Shown here: positions 26,036 to 34,563 of the stretch, one piece after another | Layout: every line of letters begins with the position of its first letter | Position numbering within the stretch: the first letter of the stretch is position 1 | Assembly: GCA_934401755.1 (NCBI GenBank) | Contig: CAKRSU010000002.1 | Coordinates: 1 to 64,000 of the forward strand | Origin: an uncultured Oxalobacter sp. | GTDB taxonomy: Bacteria > Pseudomonadota > Gammaproteobacteria > Burkholderiales > Burkholderiaceae_D | Direction of reading: 5' to 3' | Length of the DNA stretch: 64,000 nucleotides | Made by a program: the position numbers and the translations under genes | Notes under the pieces: model-generated | Told to the model about the DNA's origin: nothing | The model's input: the letters and a program-made list of their open reading frames with translations, nothing else | Database searches by the model: none

Positions 26036-27786
26036 AGCCCAGTCCTTCAAGGCGGGGATATAAGGGGCGCCTTGCTGCCCTTCAGGCGTATTCTGCTGTT
26101 CGATATATTGCCGGATCATCGAAATAGGAACGCCACCACAGCTGCCAGCGAAATAAGATCGTGACCATAAAGAAGTTTTCCAAAGTTTTTGCCTGATTGA
26201 AGAATAACACCAGCTTCTGATAAAACGATTGGAATACCTTAAAGCCTGTTAACCAAATTGGATATAGCAATCTTTGGCGGATAATGTACCAGTAGAAGGA
26301 CACAGTATTCTTCACCGTCCAATTCAATCCATTCAGTGCCACCATCTGAACTGCACTTGCTAAAAATAGGCCTCAAATCCTCAAAGATTGCTGAATCAAA
26401 GCCCTTCCTGCGGTATAGGGTGACAAAAACCAAATGGACATAGAGATTGAATACAGCATGTCGTCCATGTTGAATATCAGTTGTCTGTTCCATACTCCCA
26501 GTATAATATCCAGTCTGGAAAAAAACTGGTCCAGCAAACATGCAAGTCAAGAAAGCCTTCCGGTTTGAACTGATGCCAAAAAGCAGCCATATCCACAGCA
26601 TGAAACAATTCAGTGGCTGTGCTCGTTTCGTTTTCAACAAAGCATTGGCATACCAGAAAGAGCTGTATGAAACTGACAAGACAACCAAATTTAGTTACAC
26701 CAGACTGGCGAATTTCCTGCCAGTTTGGAAAAAAGAATCCCCTTGGCTGAAAGACTGCCACAGCCAAGTCCTCCAGCAGAGCCTGAAAGACCTTGAATCA
26801 GCCTACAAAAACTTCTTTGCCAAGAGAACTAATTTTTCTCAGTTCAAGCGTAAGAGTGGCAGGAATAGCTTTCGCTACCCACAAGGCATCAAACTCGAAG
26901 AACAGAACAACCGAATATACCTGCCGAAACTGGGCTGGATACGCTACCGGAAAAGCCAAGCCATCTCCGGTAAAATCAAAAACGTCACTGTCAGCCTGAG
27001 AACCGGAAAATGGACTATTTCCATCCAGACAGAACAAGAAACCACCAATCCATTGCCGACAGCACAAACTGCTGTCGGCATCGACATGGGCATAGCTCGT
27101 TTTGCCACATTGAGTGACGGCAGCTATTATGAACCATCCAACAGCTTTCGGCACCATCAGAAAACGCTACGCAAAGCACAGCAAGCGATGAGCCGTAAAC
27201 AAAAATTCAGCAGAAACTGGCAAAAAGCCAAAACCAAAGTCCAGAAAATCCACAACCGTATTGCAGACATCCGAAAAGACTCCCTGCATAAAATCAGCAC
27301 CACCATCAGCAAAAACCACGCCATAGTCTGTATCGAAGACCTGTAGATAAAAAACATGTCCAAATCGGCATCAGGGACAAAAGAAACACCTGGTAGAAAC
27401 ATCAGCGTCAAGTCAGGACTGAACAAATCCATCCTGGATCAAGGCTGGTATAAATTCAGACGACAATTCGAATACAAACTGGCATGGAACGGCGGGATAC
27501 TCATAACCGTTCCACCCAAAAACACCAGCCGTACCTGTCCGGAATGCGGCTATATATCGGCGGAGAGCCGTCAGACGCAAGCTGGGTTCAGATGTATATC
27601 ATGTGGTTTTAAGGAAAATGCCGACTTAGTTGGCGCAATCAACATACTAAGGGCGGGACACGCCCAGATAGCCTGTGAAGTGAACGGCGCGGTCATGCCG
27701 TCAGCAGCAGGAACCCACCGAAGAGATCAGAGCACTCGTCTCTGGCTCAGTAGGAATCTCCTTGCTTTAGAGGGGAGGATGTCGAG
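26028..27786. mobile_element. Decayed IS200/IS605-family insertion sequence
   Basis: Element with divergent tnpA (minus) and tnpB (plus), the IS605-like layout. The left end holds a subterminal hairpin built on CCCCG (26027-26031) and CGGGG (about 26053). The right end has GAATCTCC...GGGGAGGATGTC, the usual IS200/IS605 right-end hairpin with mismatches. Its G+C content is visibly higher than that of the flanking DNA, so it came from elsewhere. Both genes are damaged, so it is not autonomous. Exact ends are estimated. Confidence 0.8.
26030..26493 (-). pseudogene. tnpA: Broken IS200-type HUH transposase tnpA
   Basis: ATG 26493 begins MEQTTDIQHGRHAVFNLYVH, a standard Y1 transposase start. The pair of histidines of the HUH motif, normally read as HVHLLVHYPP, is here YCVLLLVHYPP, so the metal-binding site is lost. 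The frame shifts at least twice. Later segments (KVFQSFYQ... and MIRQYIEQQNTPEG) lie in other frames, and the C-terminal piece stays recognisable up to the left end. The catalytic tyrosine is probably that of the RQYIEQQ helix. The enzyme cannot be functional. Confidence 0.85.
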
Positions 27787-27874
27787 TCTTCTAACCAATG
27801 ATTATTTCTCTTTAGGCGTTTTAATTGGTAGGGAGGCATTGCGCGGGATTATTGAAAATAAAATTTTATTTTAA
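26540..27874 (+). pseudogene. tnpB: IS605 TnpB (RNA-guided nuclease) interrupted by an amber codon
   Basis: The frame encodes TnpB with HTH and RuvC parts: first catalytic Asp182 in VGIDMGIARFAT, second catalytic Glu266 in VCIEDL, then TAG at 27344-27346. The same frame continues without a break (IKNMSKSASGTKE) into the zinc finger CPECG...CISCG and the third catalytic Asp in KENADLVGAIN. The stop stands where relatives have a glutamine or other codon, so a single C-to-T change (CAG to TAG) explains it. The frame then runs past the right end of the element into flanking DNA. All three RuvC acids are intact apart from the stop. Confidence 0.85.
27787..27874 (+). pseudogene. Remnant of a disrupted gene, right of the IS element
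   Basis: The last codons before TAA at 27872-27874 read NDYFSLGVLIGREALRGII and a few more residues. This looks like the C-terminal end of a real protein rather than of TnpB. It resembles the ends of some contact-dependent inhibition immunity proteins, as I recall them, but the assignment is weak. The IS element probably inserted within or before this gene. Confidence 0.35.
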
Positions 27875-27966
27875 AATTAGATTGAATAAATATATAAAAT
27901 TTAACTGAACAAAAAGTAAAAATTTGACTGAATGGAATTTAAAAATACAACTGAATATCATATAAT
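27875..27966. repeat. Four tandem 23-bp degenerate repeats
   Basis: Units begin at 27875, 27898, 27921 and 27944. Each carries an (A/G)A(C/T)TGAA core at an exact 23-bp interval, on an AATTTAACTGAAT-like consensus. The last unit ends in TATAAT (27961-27966), a probable -10 for the ATPase gene that starts at 27998. The array could be a set of operator or UP-like sites on one face of the helix. Confidence 0.7.
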
Positions 27967-27997
27967 CAACGATAGATTATAGTTAGGTTAGAAATTT

Positions 27998-29275
27998 ATG
28001 GAGAAGCAAAACTACAAGCCTCGTGTGATTGATGAGAAAGTTAAAGAATATCTGTCGGTTTTCGGTGCTGTTTGTATTGAAGGCCCCAAATGGTGTGGAA
28101 AAACCTGGACTTCATCTTATCATAGCAAAAGTGCAATTTATATTGGAGATCCTGCAAATAACTTTCAAAATCGCCAGTTAGCAGAATTATCTCCTGCTTT
28201 GGTTTTAGATGGGGATTCTCCGCGTCTGATTGACGAGTGGCAGGAGGTTCCGTCTATTTGGGATGCTGTGCGTTATAAAGTAGATCAAATATCGAAAAAA
28301 GGACAGTTTATTTTGACTGGTTCTGCAACACCAAATTACAAGGGTATTTTGCACAGTGGTGCAGGTCGTATTGCAAAGTTACGGATGCGTCCCATGTCAT
28401 TATATGAATCTGGAGATTCCAGTGGTCAGATTTCTTTAGAAAAAATATGTCATGGTGAATTGATTCCAGCTATGACTGGTGAAGTAGACCTGAAAAAGCT
28501 CATTGAACTGATTATTCGTGGTGGCTGGCCTGGTAGTTTGAATCTTCCCGTTGAGCAGGCTGCATTGCTTCCTTTAGAATATTTAAATGCTATCATTGAT
28601 GATGATGTGTATCGCATTGATGGAGTAAAAAGAGATTCATCTAAAATGCATTTGTTGTTGCGCTCTTTAGCACGAAATGAAAGTACAACGGTTACGAACA
28701 AGACACTGATGAAAGACATCAAGGCGGTAGAAGACGGAGAGATTGATTCTAATACGGTGTCTGCTTATTTGGACATTTTTAAGCGATTGTTTATCACGGA
28801 TAACCAACCGCCATTTTCTACAGGAATTCGCTCTTCTGTGCGTATTAAACAAGCTGAAAAACGGCATTTTTCTGATCCCTCTCTGGCTTGTGCGTTGTTA
28901 AAGGCTACTCCAGCAGGACTACTGGGCGATTTGGAAACGCTCGGTTTTCTATTTGAAGCCTTGTGTGAAAGGGATCTTCGTATCTATGCAGAATCTTTCG
29001 GTGCAAATTTGTATCATTATCAAGACTACAAGAATCAAGAGATTGATGCGGTTATTGAATTGCCTGATGGACAGTGGTGTGCTTTCGAGATTAAGTTGGG
29101 AGCCAATCAAATTGATACTGCTGCAACCAACCTTTTGAAAATCAAGAAACAGATTTTAGAGGATCCTAAAGGTAAAATACCCGCTGTTCTCTGTGTATTA
29201 TGCGGAATGGCAAATGCAGCCTATCAACGTCCAGATGGAGTTTTTGTAATTCCAATTACTGCGCTTAAACCTTAA
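27998..29275 (+). CDS. AAA_14 ATPase with DUF4143 domain
   Basis: ATP-binding protein of 425 aa. The N-terminal AAA module has the P-loop variant GPKWCGKTW (about residues 30-38) and Walker B-like LIDEWQEVPSIWD, then QFILTGSAT as sensor. The C-terminal half is DUF4143, with RRAEKRHFSDP-type and GFLFEALCERDLRIYA segments and a nuclease-like ending YQDYKNQEIDAVIELPDG...AFEIKLG. That D-x(n)-E-x-K pattern resembles PD-(D/E)xK folds, often noted in this family. Function is unknown across bacteria. These genes are mobile and patchy. It is single, flanked by the IS remnant and tRNA-Glu copy 2, and preceded by the 23-bp repeat array. Confidence 0.85.
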   Translation: MEKQNYKPRVIDEKVKEYLSVFGAVCIEGPKWCGKTWTSSYHSKSAIYIGDPANNFQNRQLAELSPALVLDGDSPRLIDEWQEVPSIWDAVRYKVDQISKKGQFILTGSATPNYKGILHSGAGRIAKLRMRPMSLYESGDSSGQISLEKICHGELIPAMTGEVDLKKLIELIIRGGWPGSLNLPVEQAALLPLEYLNAIIDDDVYRIDGVKRDSSKMHLLLRSLARNESTTVTNKTLMKDIKAVEDGEIDSNTVSAYLDIFKRLFITDNQPPFSTGIRSSVRIKQAEKRHFSDPSLACALLKATPAGLLGDLETLGFLFEALCERDLRIYAESFGANLYHYQDYKNQEIDAVIELPDGQWCAFEIKLGANQIDTAATNLLKIKKQILEDPKGKIPAVLCVLCGMANAAYQRPDGVFVIPITALKP

Positions 29276-29318
29276 GTGCTAAATAGTTTGGAGAAATATA
29301 GAACTTGAATTGAATGTT

Positions 29319-29394
29319 TGGCATCTCCAAGCGGATTCGAACCGCTGTTCTCACCGTGAAAGGGTGATGTCCTAGGCCTCTAGACGATGGAGAC
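29319..29394 (-). tRNA. tRNA-Glu (UUC), copy 2
   Basis: Identical over 76 nt to the gene at 21739-21814, including CCA and anticodon TTC. TATAAT on the minus strand (29423-29418) again lies 24 bp ahead, so this copy also appears expressible. Confidence 0.97.
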
Positions 29395-29538
29395 AAGGTG
29401 TATCTCATAAAAATAGGATTATAACATAAGTTATAAAAAATCAAAATGGAATGTTATAAATTTTGATGGCCATGAATGGCTAAAAATCATAAAGATCAGG
29501 TATTTCTTAATTTTTAGGCAAATTTCTCTAAATTTGTT
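29319..29538 (-). repeat. Duplicated tRNA-Glu segment, copy 2
   Basis: Second copy of the direct repeat, tRNA plus upstream region. The 5' flank has diverged but remains collinear with copy 1 up to about 29538. The two copies bracket roughly 7.5 kb containing glf, alr, radA, the IS remnant and the AAA/DUF4143 gene. Confidence 0.85.
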
Positions 29539-29817
29539 TTGAATAACATGATTCGAGATTTTTTAGTGCTGTGACGAAAGATTTCGGCTATTAATGTTTA
29601 GTCTGTAAGCTAAATTATTTTGCAAATTACAAACTTATTTGGAAGAGGAAGTCATTTTCATTGTGAGACTAATTAATACCATTCAGCTTAGATTTAGCAA
29701 AAGATCAAATAAAACGCCTTTCACAAATCCCACACACCGACTGCAGGCAGAAAAAGGCGTTCGATCATTTGAATTAAAACCAAATAACCTTAACACTATT
29801 ATATCAAATGGCGAAAA
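29539..29817. other. Non-coding stretch between tRNA-Glu copy 2 and the MerR gene
   Basis: About 280 bp with only short frames that do not look coding. The only structure seen is the inverted repeat at 29713-29761, probably the end of the MerR transcript. Confidence 0.4.
29713..29761 (-). terminator. Candidate terminator of the MerR-family gene
   Basis: AACGCCTTT at 29713-29721 pairs with AAAGGCGTT at 29753-29761. On the minus strand the stem ends AAAGGCGTTTTATTTG, giving a partial U-run about 100 bp past the regulator's stop. The 31-nt loop is long, so efficiency is doubtful. Confidence 0.45.
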
Positions 29818-30291
29818 TCACAACACATTATTTGCTTTTTTGGTATGAGAGTGAGGGACATGATTGCATTCAGTATGACTTGAGATTTCGGTACAGAAAG
29901 CAGGGCATGATAATGCATTTAAAATACCGCAATGATCAACGGGAACGGCTTTAATACACCGACTTCTCAGTGCTTTTAGTTGCGTTTCCAATTTTTTGAG
30001 CTCATTAATGCGTTCAGTAACATGGCCAATATGAGTATCAAGTAATGCATTGATTCTAGCGCAATTCGCATCAGGTAAATCTCTATAGTCAAGTAATAGA
30101 TGAATTTCATCCAATGACATATCTAAGGATCTACAGTGACGAATAAAAATCAATCGTTCTTCGTGGATTTTAGAATAGATACGATAATTACTATCTGTTC
30201 GATTGGGCGCAGGTAATAATCCTTCTTTCTCGTAATAACGGATTGTTTCAACAGGAATTCCGCATTTTTTAGCGAGATCTCCAATTTTCAT
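29818..30291 (-). CDS. MerR-family metal-responsive activator (CadR/PbrR type)
   Basis: Regulator of 157 aa. The MerR HTH is intact (MKIGDLAKKCGIPVETIRYYEKEGLLP). Metal-binding cysteines fit CadR/PbrR: Cys77 in NCARINALLD, Cys112 in RCIKA and Cys121 in DHCGIL. A C-terminal tail adds Cys129, Cys133, Cys142 and several histidines (CNHVPHSH), which may add a second metal site. It is divergent from the ZntA-like ATPase across a 199-bp region carrying a classic MerR promoter. Likely effectors are Cd(II), Zn(II) or Pb(II). The exact metal is not decidable by eye. Confidence 0.88.
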   Translation of the reverse strand: MKIGDLAKKCGIPVETIRYYEKEGLLPAPNRTDSNYRIYSKIHEERLIFIRHCRSLDMSLDEIHLLLDYRDLPDANCARINALLDTHIGHVTERINELKKLETQLKALRSRCIKAVPVDHCGILNALSCPAFCTEISSHTECNHVPHSHTKKANNVL

Positions 30292-30427
30292 CAGATAAGC
30301 TCCTTTTGAAAAATAGTATTTTGATCTTTTTACAATAAAGTTGCCATAGGGTTAAGTATCTATTTTTTTTATCTTTTCATCATTTTTTCGAAAGCTTATT
30401 TTGCCAATAAATCCTTTTATTTATCTA

Positions 30428-30458
30428 TTGACTTTAGAGTAACTACAGAGTTTTTAAT
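30428..30458 (+). promoter_or_regulatory. MerR-type promoter and operator of the cation ATPase
   Basis: TTGACT (30428-30433) and TTTAAT (30453-30458) are separated by 19 bp, the over-long spacing MerR proteins correct by twisting DNA. Within the spacer ACTTTAGAGTAACTACAGAGT (one base over the limit if flanks are added) forms an imperfect dyad, ACT-AGAGT / ACTacAGAGT, at 30431-30451. It is very like ZntR/CadR operators. Confidence 0.75.
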
Positions 30459-30490
30459 AGATAAATATCAAGAATATTTCTGGAGGATTT

Positions 30491-32968
30491 ATGCCGTCTT
30501 GTTCTGAAAACGATCTAAAGACTTCAATTAACCCAACAATAAATGCGGGACATACTCATCATGAACATTGTTGTGCCCATGGTCATGAGCATCTTTCTCG
30601 TCATGACCATCCTACAGTGCATCATCAAGTAGAAGAAATTTTTACAGAGAAAAAAGAGGTAAAAATTAGCATTCCTGATATGGATTGCCCCGTTGAAGAA
30701 AAAGATATCCGTTCTATTCTTTCTAAAATCCCTGCGATATCTGAACTAAAATTTGATTTATCTCAACGGACATTAGTTATTAATGCTGATGAAAATACGA
30801 TCAATACTTGTATTGAAGCTATTCACAAAGGTGGATATGCTGCAGTTATTGAAGAACCTCATTGGCAAGCAATTTTATTGATTCCTGATATGGATTGTCC
30901 TGTCGAGGAAAGTGACATTCGGCAGATCATTGCTGATATTGCAGGCATTGATGCGTTGGAATTTAATTTAGGAAAAAGAACTTTATCGATTGATGCGAAA
31001 GAATCCGTTATTTCGCAGTGTATTAATGCGATTCATAAAAGTGGATATCAGGTTTCTCGTCAGCAAATGGGAGAAAACCAATCTTCTAATTCAGTCATTA
31101 AAGAAAAGACGTGGACGCTTTGGAGTGCTTTAGCAATTGCTGCGATTGTTGAATTAACTCAGCTGTTTTTTCCAGAAGATACGCTTTTTTTTAAAACAGG
31201 TTGTATGGCGCTTGCTTTGATTGCCATTGGACTTTCTGGTTTTCAAACGTATAAAAGAGGCATTGCTTCTTTAATGCGTTTTAATTTGAATGTGAATGCG
31301 TTGATGTCGGTTGCCGTAACAGGGGCTTTTATTATTGGTGAGTGGCCTGAAGCTGCGATGGTCATGTCTTTGTATGCTGTCTCAGAATGGTTAGAAAGGC
31401 GTTCTGCTGCAAAAGCAAATAATGCGATTAGCAAATTATTTGATTTAACGCCTAATACAGCGGAAGCCATGGATGAGAATGGGAAATGGCAAATAAAAGA
31501 CATTAATGCAATAAATATTGGTCATATTGTCAGAGTACGTCCAGGTGAGCGCATTCCAGTTGATGGAATTATTAAAGATGGAAATGGCATGATCAATCAA
31601 TCTTCAATTACAGGGGAAAGTATTCCAGTTAATAAACAAGTTGGAGATAGTGTTTATGCTGGAACAATTAATGAAAATGGTCTTTTGCAGATCACAGTAA
31701 GTGCGTTACCAACAGATACAGTCTTAGCAAGAATTATTAAATCGGTTGAAGATGCTCAAAAAAATAAAGCACCTTTTCAAAACTTTGTTGATCGCTTTGC
31801 AACCATTTATACGCCAGCTGTTTTTTTACTGTCTTTGATGATTGCAATAGGCTCTCCATTTTTATTGAACATATCTTGGATTGAATCTTGCTATCGTGCG
31901 TTTGCTATTCTTGTGATTTCTTGTCCGTGTGCTTTAGTCATTTCCACGCCAGCAACGATAGTGAGTGGCTTAACTGCGGCTGCTCGTCAAGGTATTTTAA
32001 TTAAAGGGGGGATTTTTCTCGAAAAAGCTCGAAAAATTAAAACCGTTTTATTAGATAAAACTGGAACCGTTACAGAAGGCAAACCCAAACTTCAAGCCTA
32101 TCAGATACTCTCTAATAAACAGTCAGAATCTGACATTCTTCAATGGGCAGCGGCCTTAACGAGTCAATCCAATCATCCTATTTCAAAAGCGATTTTTAAG
32201 GGATTAGCGATCACTGATTTTCCATCAGTTCATTTAAATGAATTGTCGGGGAAAGGAATTGAAGCAACGATTCATGACGTATCATTTTTAATGGGAAATA
32301 TGCGCTGGATCCGTCATTTTCATGGCATGACACCGTCATTAAAAGCATTGCTTGAACATTTCGAAGACCAAGGATTTTCAACGACTGTTTTGGCATCTCA
32401 AACAGAGATTCTCGCCATTTTTGCCGTATCCGATCAGATCAAAGAAACATCAATAGAAGCCATTAAGCATATGAATCATAATGGCATTACTTCAATTATG
32501 CTAACAGGGGATAATGAAAAAACAGCTAAAGTGATTGCACAACAAGCGGGAATTTCTCAATTTAAGGCTCATTTGTTGCCAACAGATAAAGCTCAAGCAA
32601 TTGATGCTATTGATAGAAACCACGAAGACCATTTAATTGCCATGGTAGGAGATGGTATTAATGATGCGCCTGCTTTAGCACAAGCCGATATTGGAATTGC
32701 GATGGGTCAAGCTGGAACAGATATTGCGATGGAAGCAGCTGATGTAGTATTGATGAATGATGACTTAAGAAATATTCCAAGACTTATAGCATTATCCAAG
32801 ACAACATTTACGATTCTCATGGAAAATATCTTTTTTGCTTTAGGGATTAAGATCGTTTTTATAGGGCTTGCTTTGTTGGGAATGGCTAATATGTGGATGG
32901 CTGTATTTGCCGATATTGGGGCAACACTTTTGGTTCTTTTCAATGGTCTGAGGGTTCTAAAAAAATAA
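30491..32968 (+). CDS. zntA: Zn/Cd/Pb-exporting P1B-type ATPase
   Basis: Inner-membrane pump of 825 aa. A His-rich N-terminus (residues 20-46: HTHHEHCCAHGHEH) precedes two tandem HMA-like domains (about 57-122 and 126-190), each with IPDMDCPVEE. This DCPxEE form replaces the second cysteine by acids, as in some Zn/Cd/Pb pumps. The ATPase core has MTGES-equivalent ITGES, CPC in VISCPCALVISTP, phosphorylation site DKTGTVTEG, SNHP and GDGINDAPAL. SD TGGAGG lies before the ATG. Divergent MerR regulator and promoter imply metal-inducible expression. The symbol denotes the class; cadA would serve equally. Confidence 0.93.
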   Translation: MPSCSENDLKTSINPTINAGHTHHEHCCAHGHEHLSRHDHPTVHHQVEEIFTEKKEVKISIPDMDCPVEEKDIRSILSKIPAISELKFDLSQRTLVINADENTINTCIEAIHKGGYAAVIEEPHWQAILLIPDMDCPVEESDIRQIIADIAGIDALEFNLGKRTLSIDAKESVISQCINAIHKSGYQVSRQQMGENQSSNSVIKEKTWTLWSALAIAAIVELTQLFFPEDTLFFKTGCMALALIAIGLSGFQTYKRGIASLMRFNLNVNALMSVAVTGAFIIGEWPEAAMVMSLYAVSEWLERRSAAKANNAISKLFDLTPNTAEAMDENGKWQIKDINAINIGHIVRVRPGERIPVDGIIKDGNGMINQSSITGESIPVNKQVGDSVYAGTINENGLLQITVSALPTDTVLARIIKSVEDAQKNKAPFQNFVDRFATIYTPAVFLLSLMIAIGSPFLLNISWIESCYRAFAILVISCPCALVISTPATIVSGLTAAARQGILIKGGIFLEKARKIKTVLLDKTGTVTEGKPKLQAYQILSNKQSESDILQWAAALTSQSNHPISKAIFKGLAITDFPSVHLNELSGKGIEATIHDVSFLMGNMRWIRHFHGMTPSLKALLEHFEDQGFSTTVLASQTEILAIFAVSDQIKETSIEAIKHMNHNGITSIMLTGDNEKTAKVIAQQAGISQFKAHLLPTDKAQAIDAIDRNHEDHLIAMVGDGINDAPALAQADIGIAMGQAGTDIAMEAADVVLMNDDLRNIPRLIALSKTTFTILMENIFFALGIKIVFIGLALLGMANMWMAVFADIGATLLVLFNGLRVLKK

Positions 32969-33079
32969 TCATTGAAAATTTAGAGTGATATCGACAGAAA
33001 ATAGATATTGATATGACGTTCAAATTTCTATTTTCTGTCATAATAACCCGCTTAATGAACAAGAATATTTCGTTACGCG

Positions 33080-34516
33080 ATGTTATTAATTACATTAATT
33101 TTATCTCTTATTTCATTGATTATTAGTGTTTTTATTTTTGTAAAACTCTCTAACTTAAACACAGAAATTCATCTTCAGCCGCTTGAAGCAAGTATCGCAC
33201 ATGCAACAGAGAAAACGATTCAAATGCTGCAACAGCAAATGATGGTGCTTTTTCGTGAAAATCGAGAAGAGTTTTCACATTCATTGCTCAATTTTCAACA
33301 TCATGTTTCCACTCAAATGACATCTATTGCATCATTGCAAGAAAATCAACTTCGAAATTTTTCGGATATTTTGTCTCGATTAGCGGAAACAAATGCGGAT
33401 AAATTAAGTGAAATTGGTAAAACGCTTTTTGAAACCTCCGCATTATCACGCAAAGAATTGGCTGAAAATATTAAACGTTTAACCGAAAATATTCAGTTAA
33501 CATTAACTTCATTAATTGACTTAAATAATCAAAGAATCAAAGAGATACAAAGTATTCTTGAAGAAAAAATTCAACAATTACAGACAGAAAATGCATCTAA
33601 GTTAGACGAGATGCGGCAAGTTGTTGATGAAAAGTTACATGCGACGTTAGAGCAACGATTGGGAGAATCATTTCGGTTAGTCTCTGAACGTCTTGAAACT
33701 GTTCATCGAAGTCTAGGTGAAATGCACCAATTAGCAATTGGGGTTGGTGATCTTAAAAAAGTTTTGACCAATGTTAAGACAAGGGGAACGTGGGGAGAAG
33801 TGCAGTTAGGCATTTTATTGGAACAAATGCTAACGCCTAATCAATATGCTAAAAATGTTGAAACCGTTCCTGGATCCGGTGCTTTTGTTGAATATGCGCT
33901 TAAACTTCCGGGACGCCAAGATGATTCAAAACCGGTTTGGTTACCCATTGACGCTAAATTTCCGAAAGAACAATATGAACGGCTTATTCAAGCCATTGAA
34001 GTCGGAGATACTTCAGGGATTACCGTTGCCGGGAAAGAACTTGAAAATGCGGTTAAGCTACAAGCAAAAACGATTGCTCAAAAATATCTGGCACCCCCCT
34101 ATACGACAGACTTTGGATTGCTTTTCTTACCAACCGAAGGACTTTATGCTGAAGTCATGAGAAGACCGGGATTGGCCGATGAAATCCAACGACTGTATCG
34201 AATCAATATTGCTGGTCCTTCTTCACTGACGGCCTTAATGAATAGCCTTCAGATGGGATTTAGAACGCTAGCCATTGAAAAACGTTCCTCAGAAGTCTGG
34301 CGTATTTTAGGGGCAGTAAAGACAGAATTTTCAAAATTTGGAGAAGTGTTAGACAAAACCAAAAAAGCTTTGGAAAGAGTTACTCAAAATATTGATCAAG
34401 CCCAAACAAGAACTCGCGTGATGTCCAAAAAACTTAAAGATGTTGAATCTTTGCCCGATGAAACATCTGCGTCACTATTAAATATTTCGGATAATCATCC
34501 ATCAGACCATAGTTAA
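33080..34516 (+). CDS. rmuC: DNA recombination protein RmuC
   Basis: RmuC-family protein of 478 aa, limiting inverted-repeat recombination. The real nuclease status of the family is still unclear. It starts with a membrane anchor (LLITLILSLISLIISVFIFV). A long coiled coil follows at about 60-210, with many Gln/Glu/Leu heptads. Next is the conserved RmuC domain: LTNVKTRGTWGEVQLG, VWLPIDAKFPKEQYERL, LLFLPTEGLYAEV and IAGPSSLTALMNSLQMGFR. The convergent FAD oxidase stops 47 bp away. Full length for the family. Confidence 0.94.
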   Translation: MLLITLILSLISLIISVFIFVKLSNLNTEIHLQPLEASIAHATEKTIQMLQQQMMVLFRENREEFSHSLLNFQHHVSTQMTSIASLQENQLRNFSDILSRLAETNADKLSEIGKTLFETSALSRKELAENIKRLTENIQLTLTSLIDLNNQRIKEIQSILEEKIQQLQTENASKLDEMRQVVDEKLHATLEQRLGESFRLVSERLETVHRSLGEMHQLAIGVGDLKKVLTNVKTRGTWGEVQLGILLEQMLTPNQYAKNVETVPGSGAFVEYALKLPGRQDDSKPVWLPIDAKFPKEQYERLIQAIEVGDTSGITVAGKELENAVKLQAKTIAQKYLAPPYTTDFGLLFLPTEGLYAEVMRRPGLADEIQRLYRINIAGPSSLTALMNSLQMGFRTLAIEKRSSEVWRILGAVKTEFSKFGEVLDKTKKALERVTQNIDQAQTRTRVMSKKLKDVESLPDETSASLLNISDNHPSDHS

Positions 34517-34563
34517 TTGTTTTAATGTCATTACCCGAATAACGAATTGATCATGATCTTTAT

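Noticed and set aside
27875-27966. CRISPR array
   Set aside because: The units are contiguous, degenerate 23-bp repeats with no distinct spacers and no cas genes nearby.
21739-29394. tRNA-bounded genomic island or integrative element
   Set aside because: The whole tRNA plus promoter is duplicated, not just the 3' end. No integrase or excisionase is present, and the segment contains core genes alr and radA.
29639-29848. Plus-strand frame of 69 codons between tRNA-Glu and the MerR gene
   Set aside because: It overlaps the hairpin and the end of the MerR gene, has no ribosome site, and its sequence has no protein-like pattern.
34088-34100. Short C-run inside rmuC as a phase-variation tract
   Set aside because: About six Cs within a conserved housekeeping gene is too short to slip at meaningful rates.
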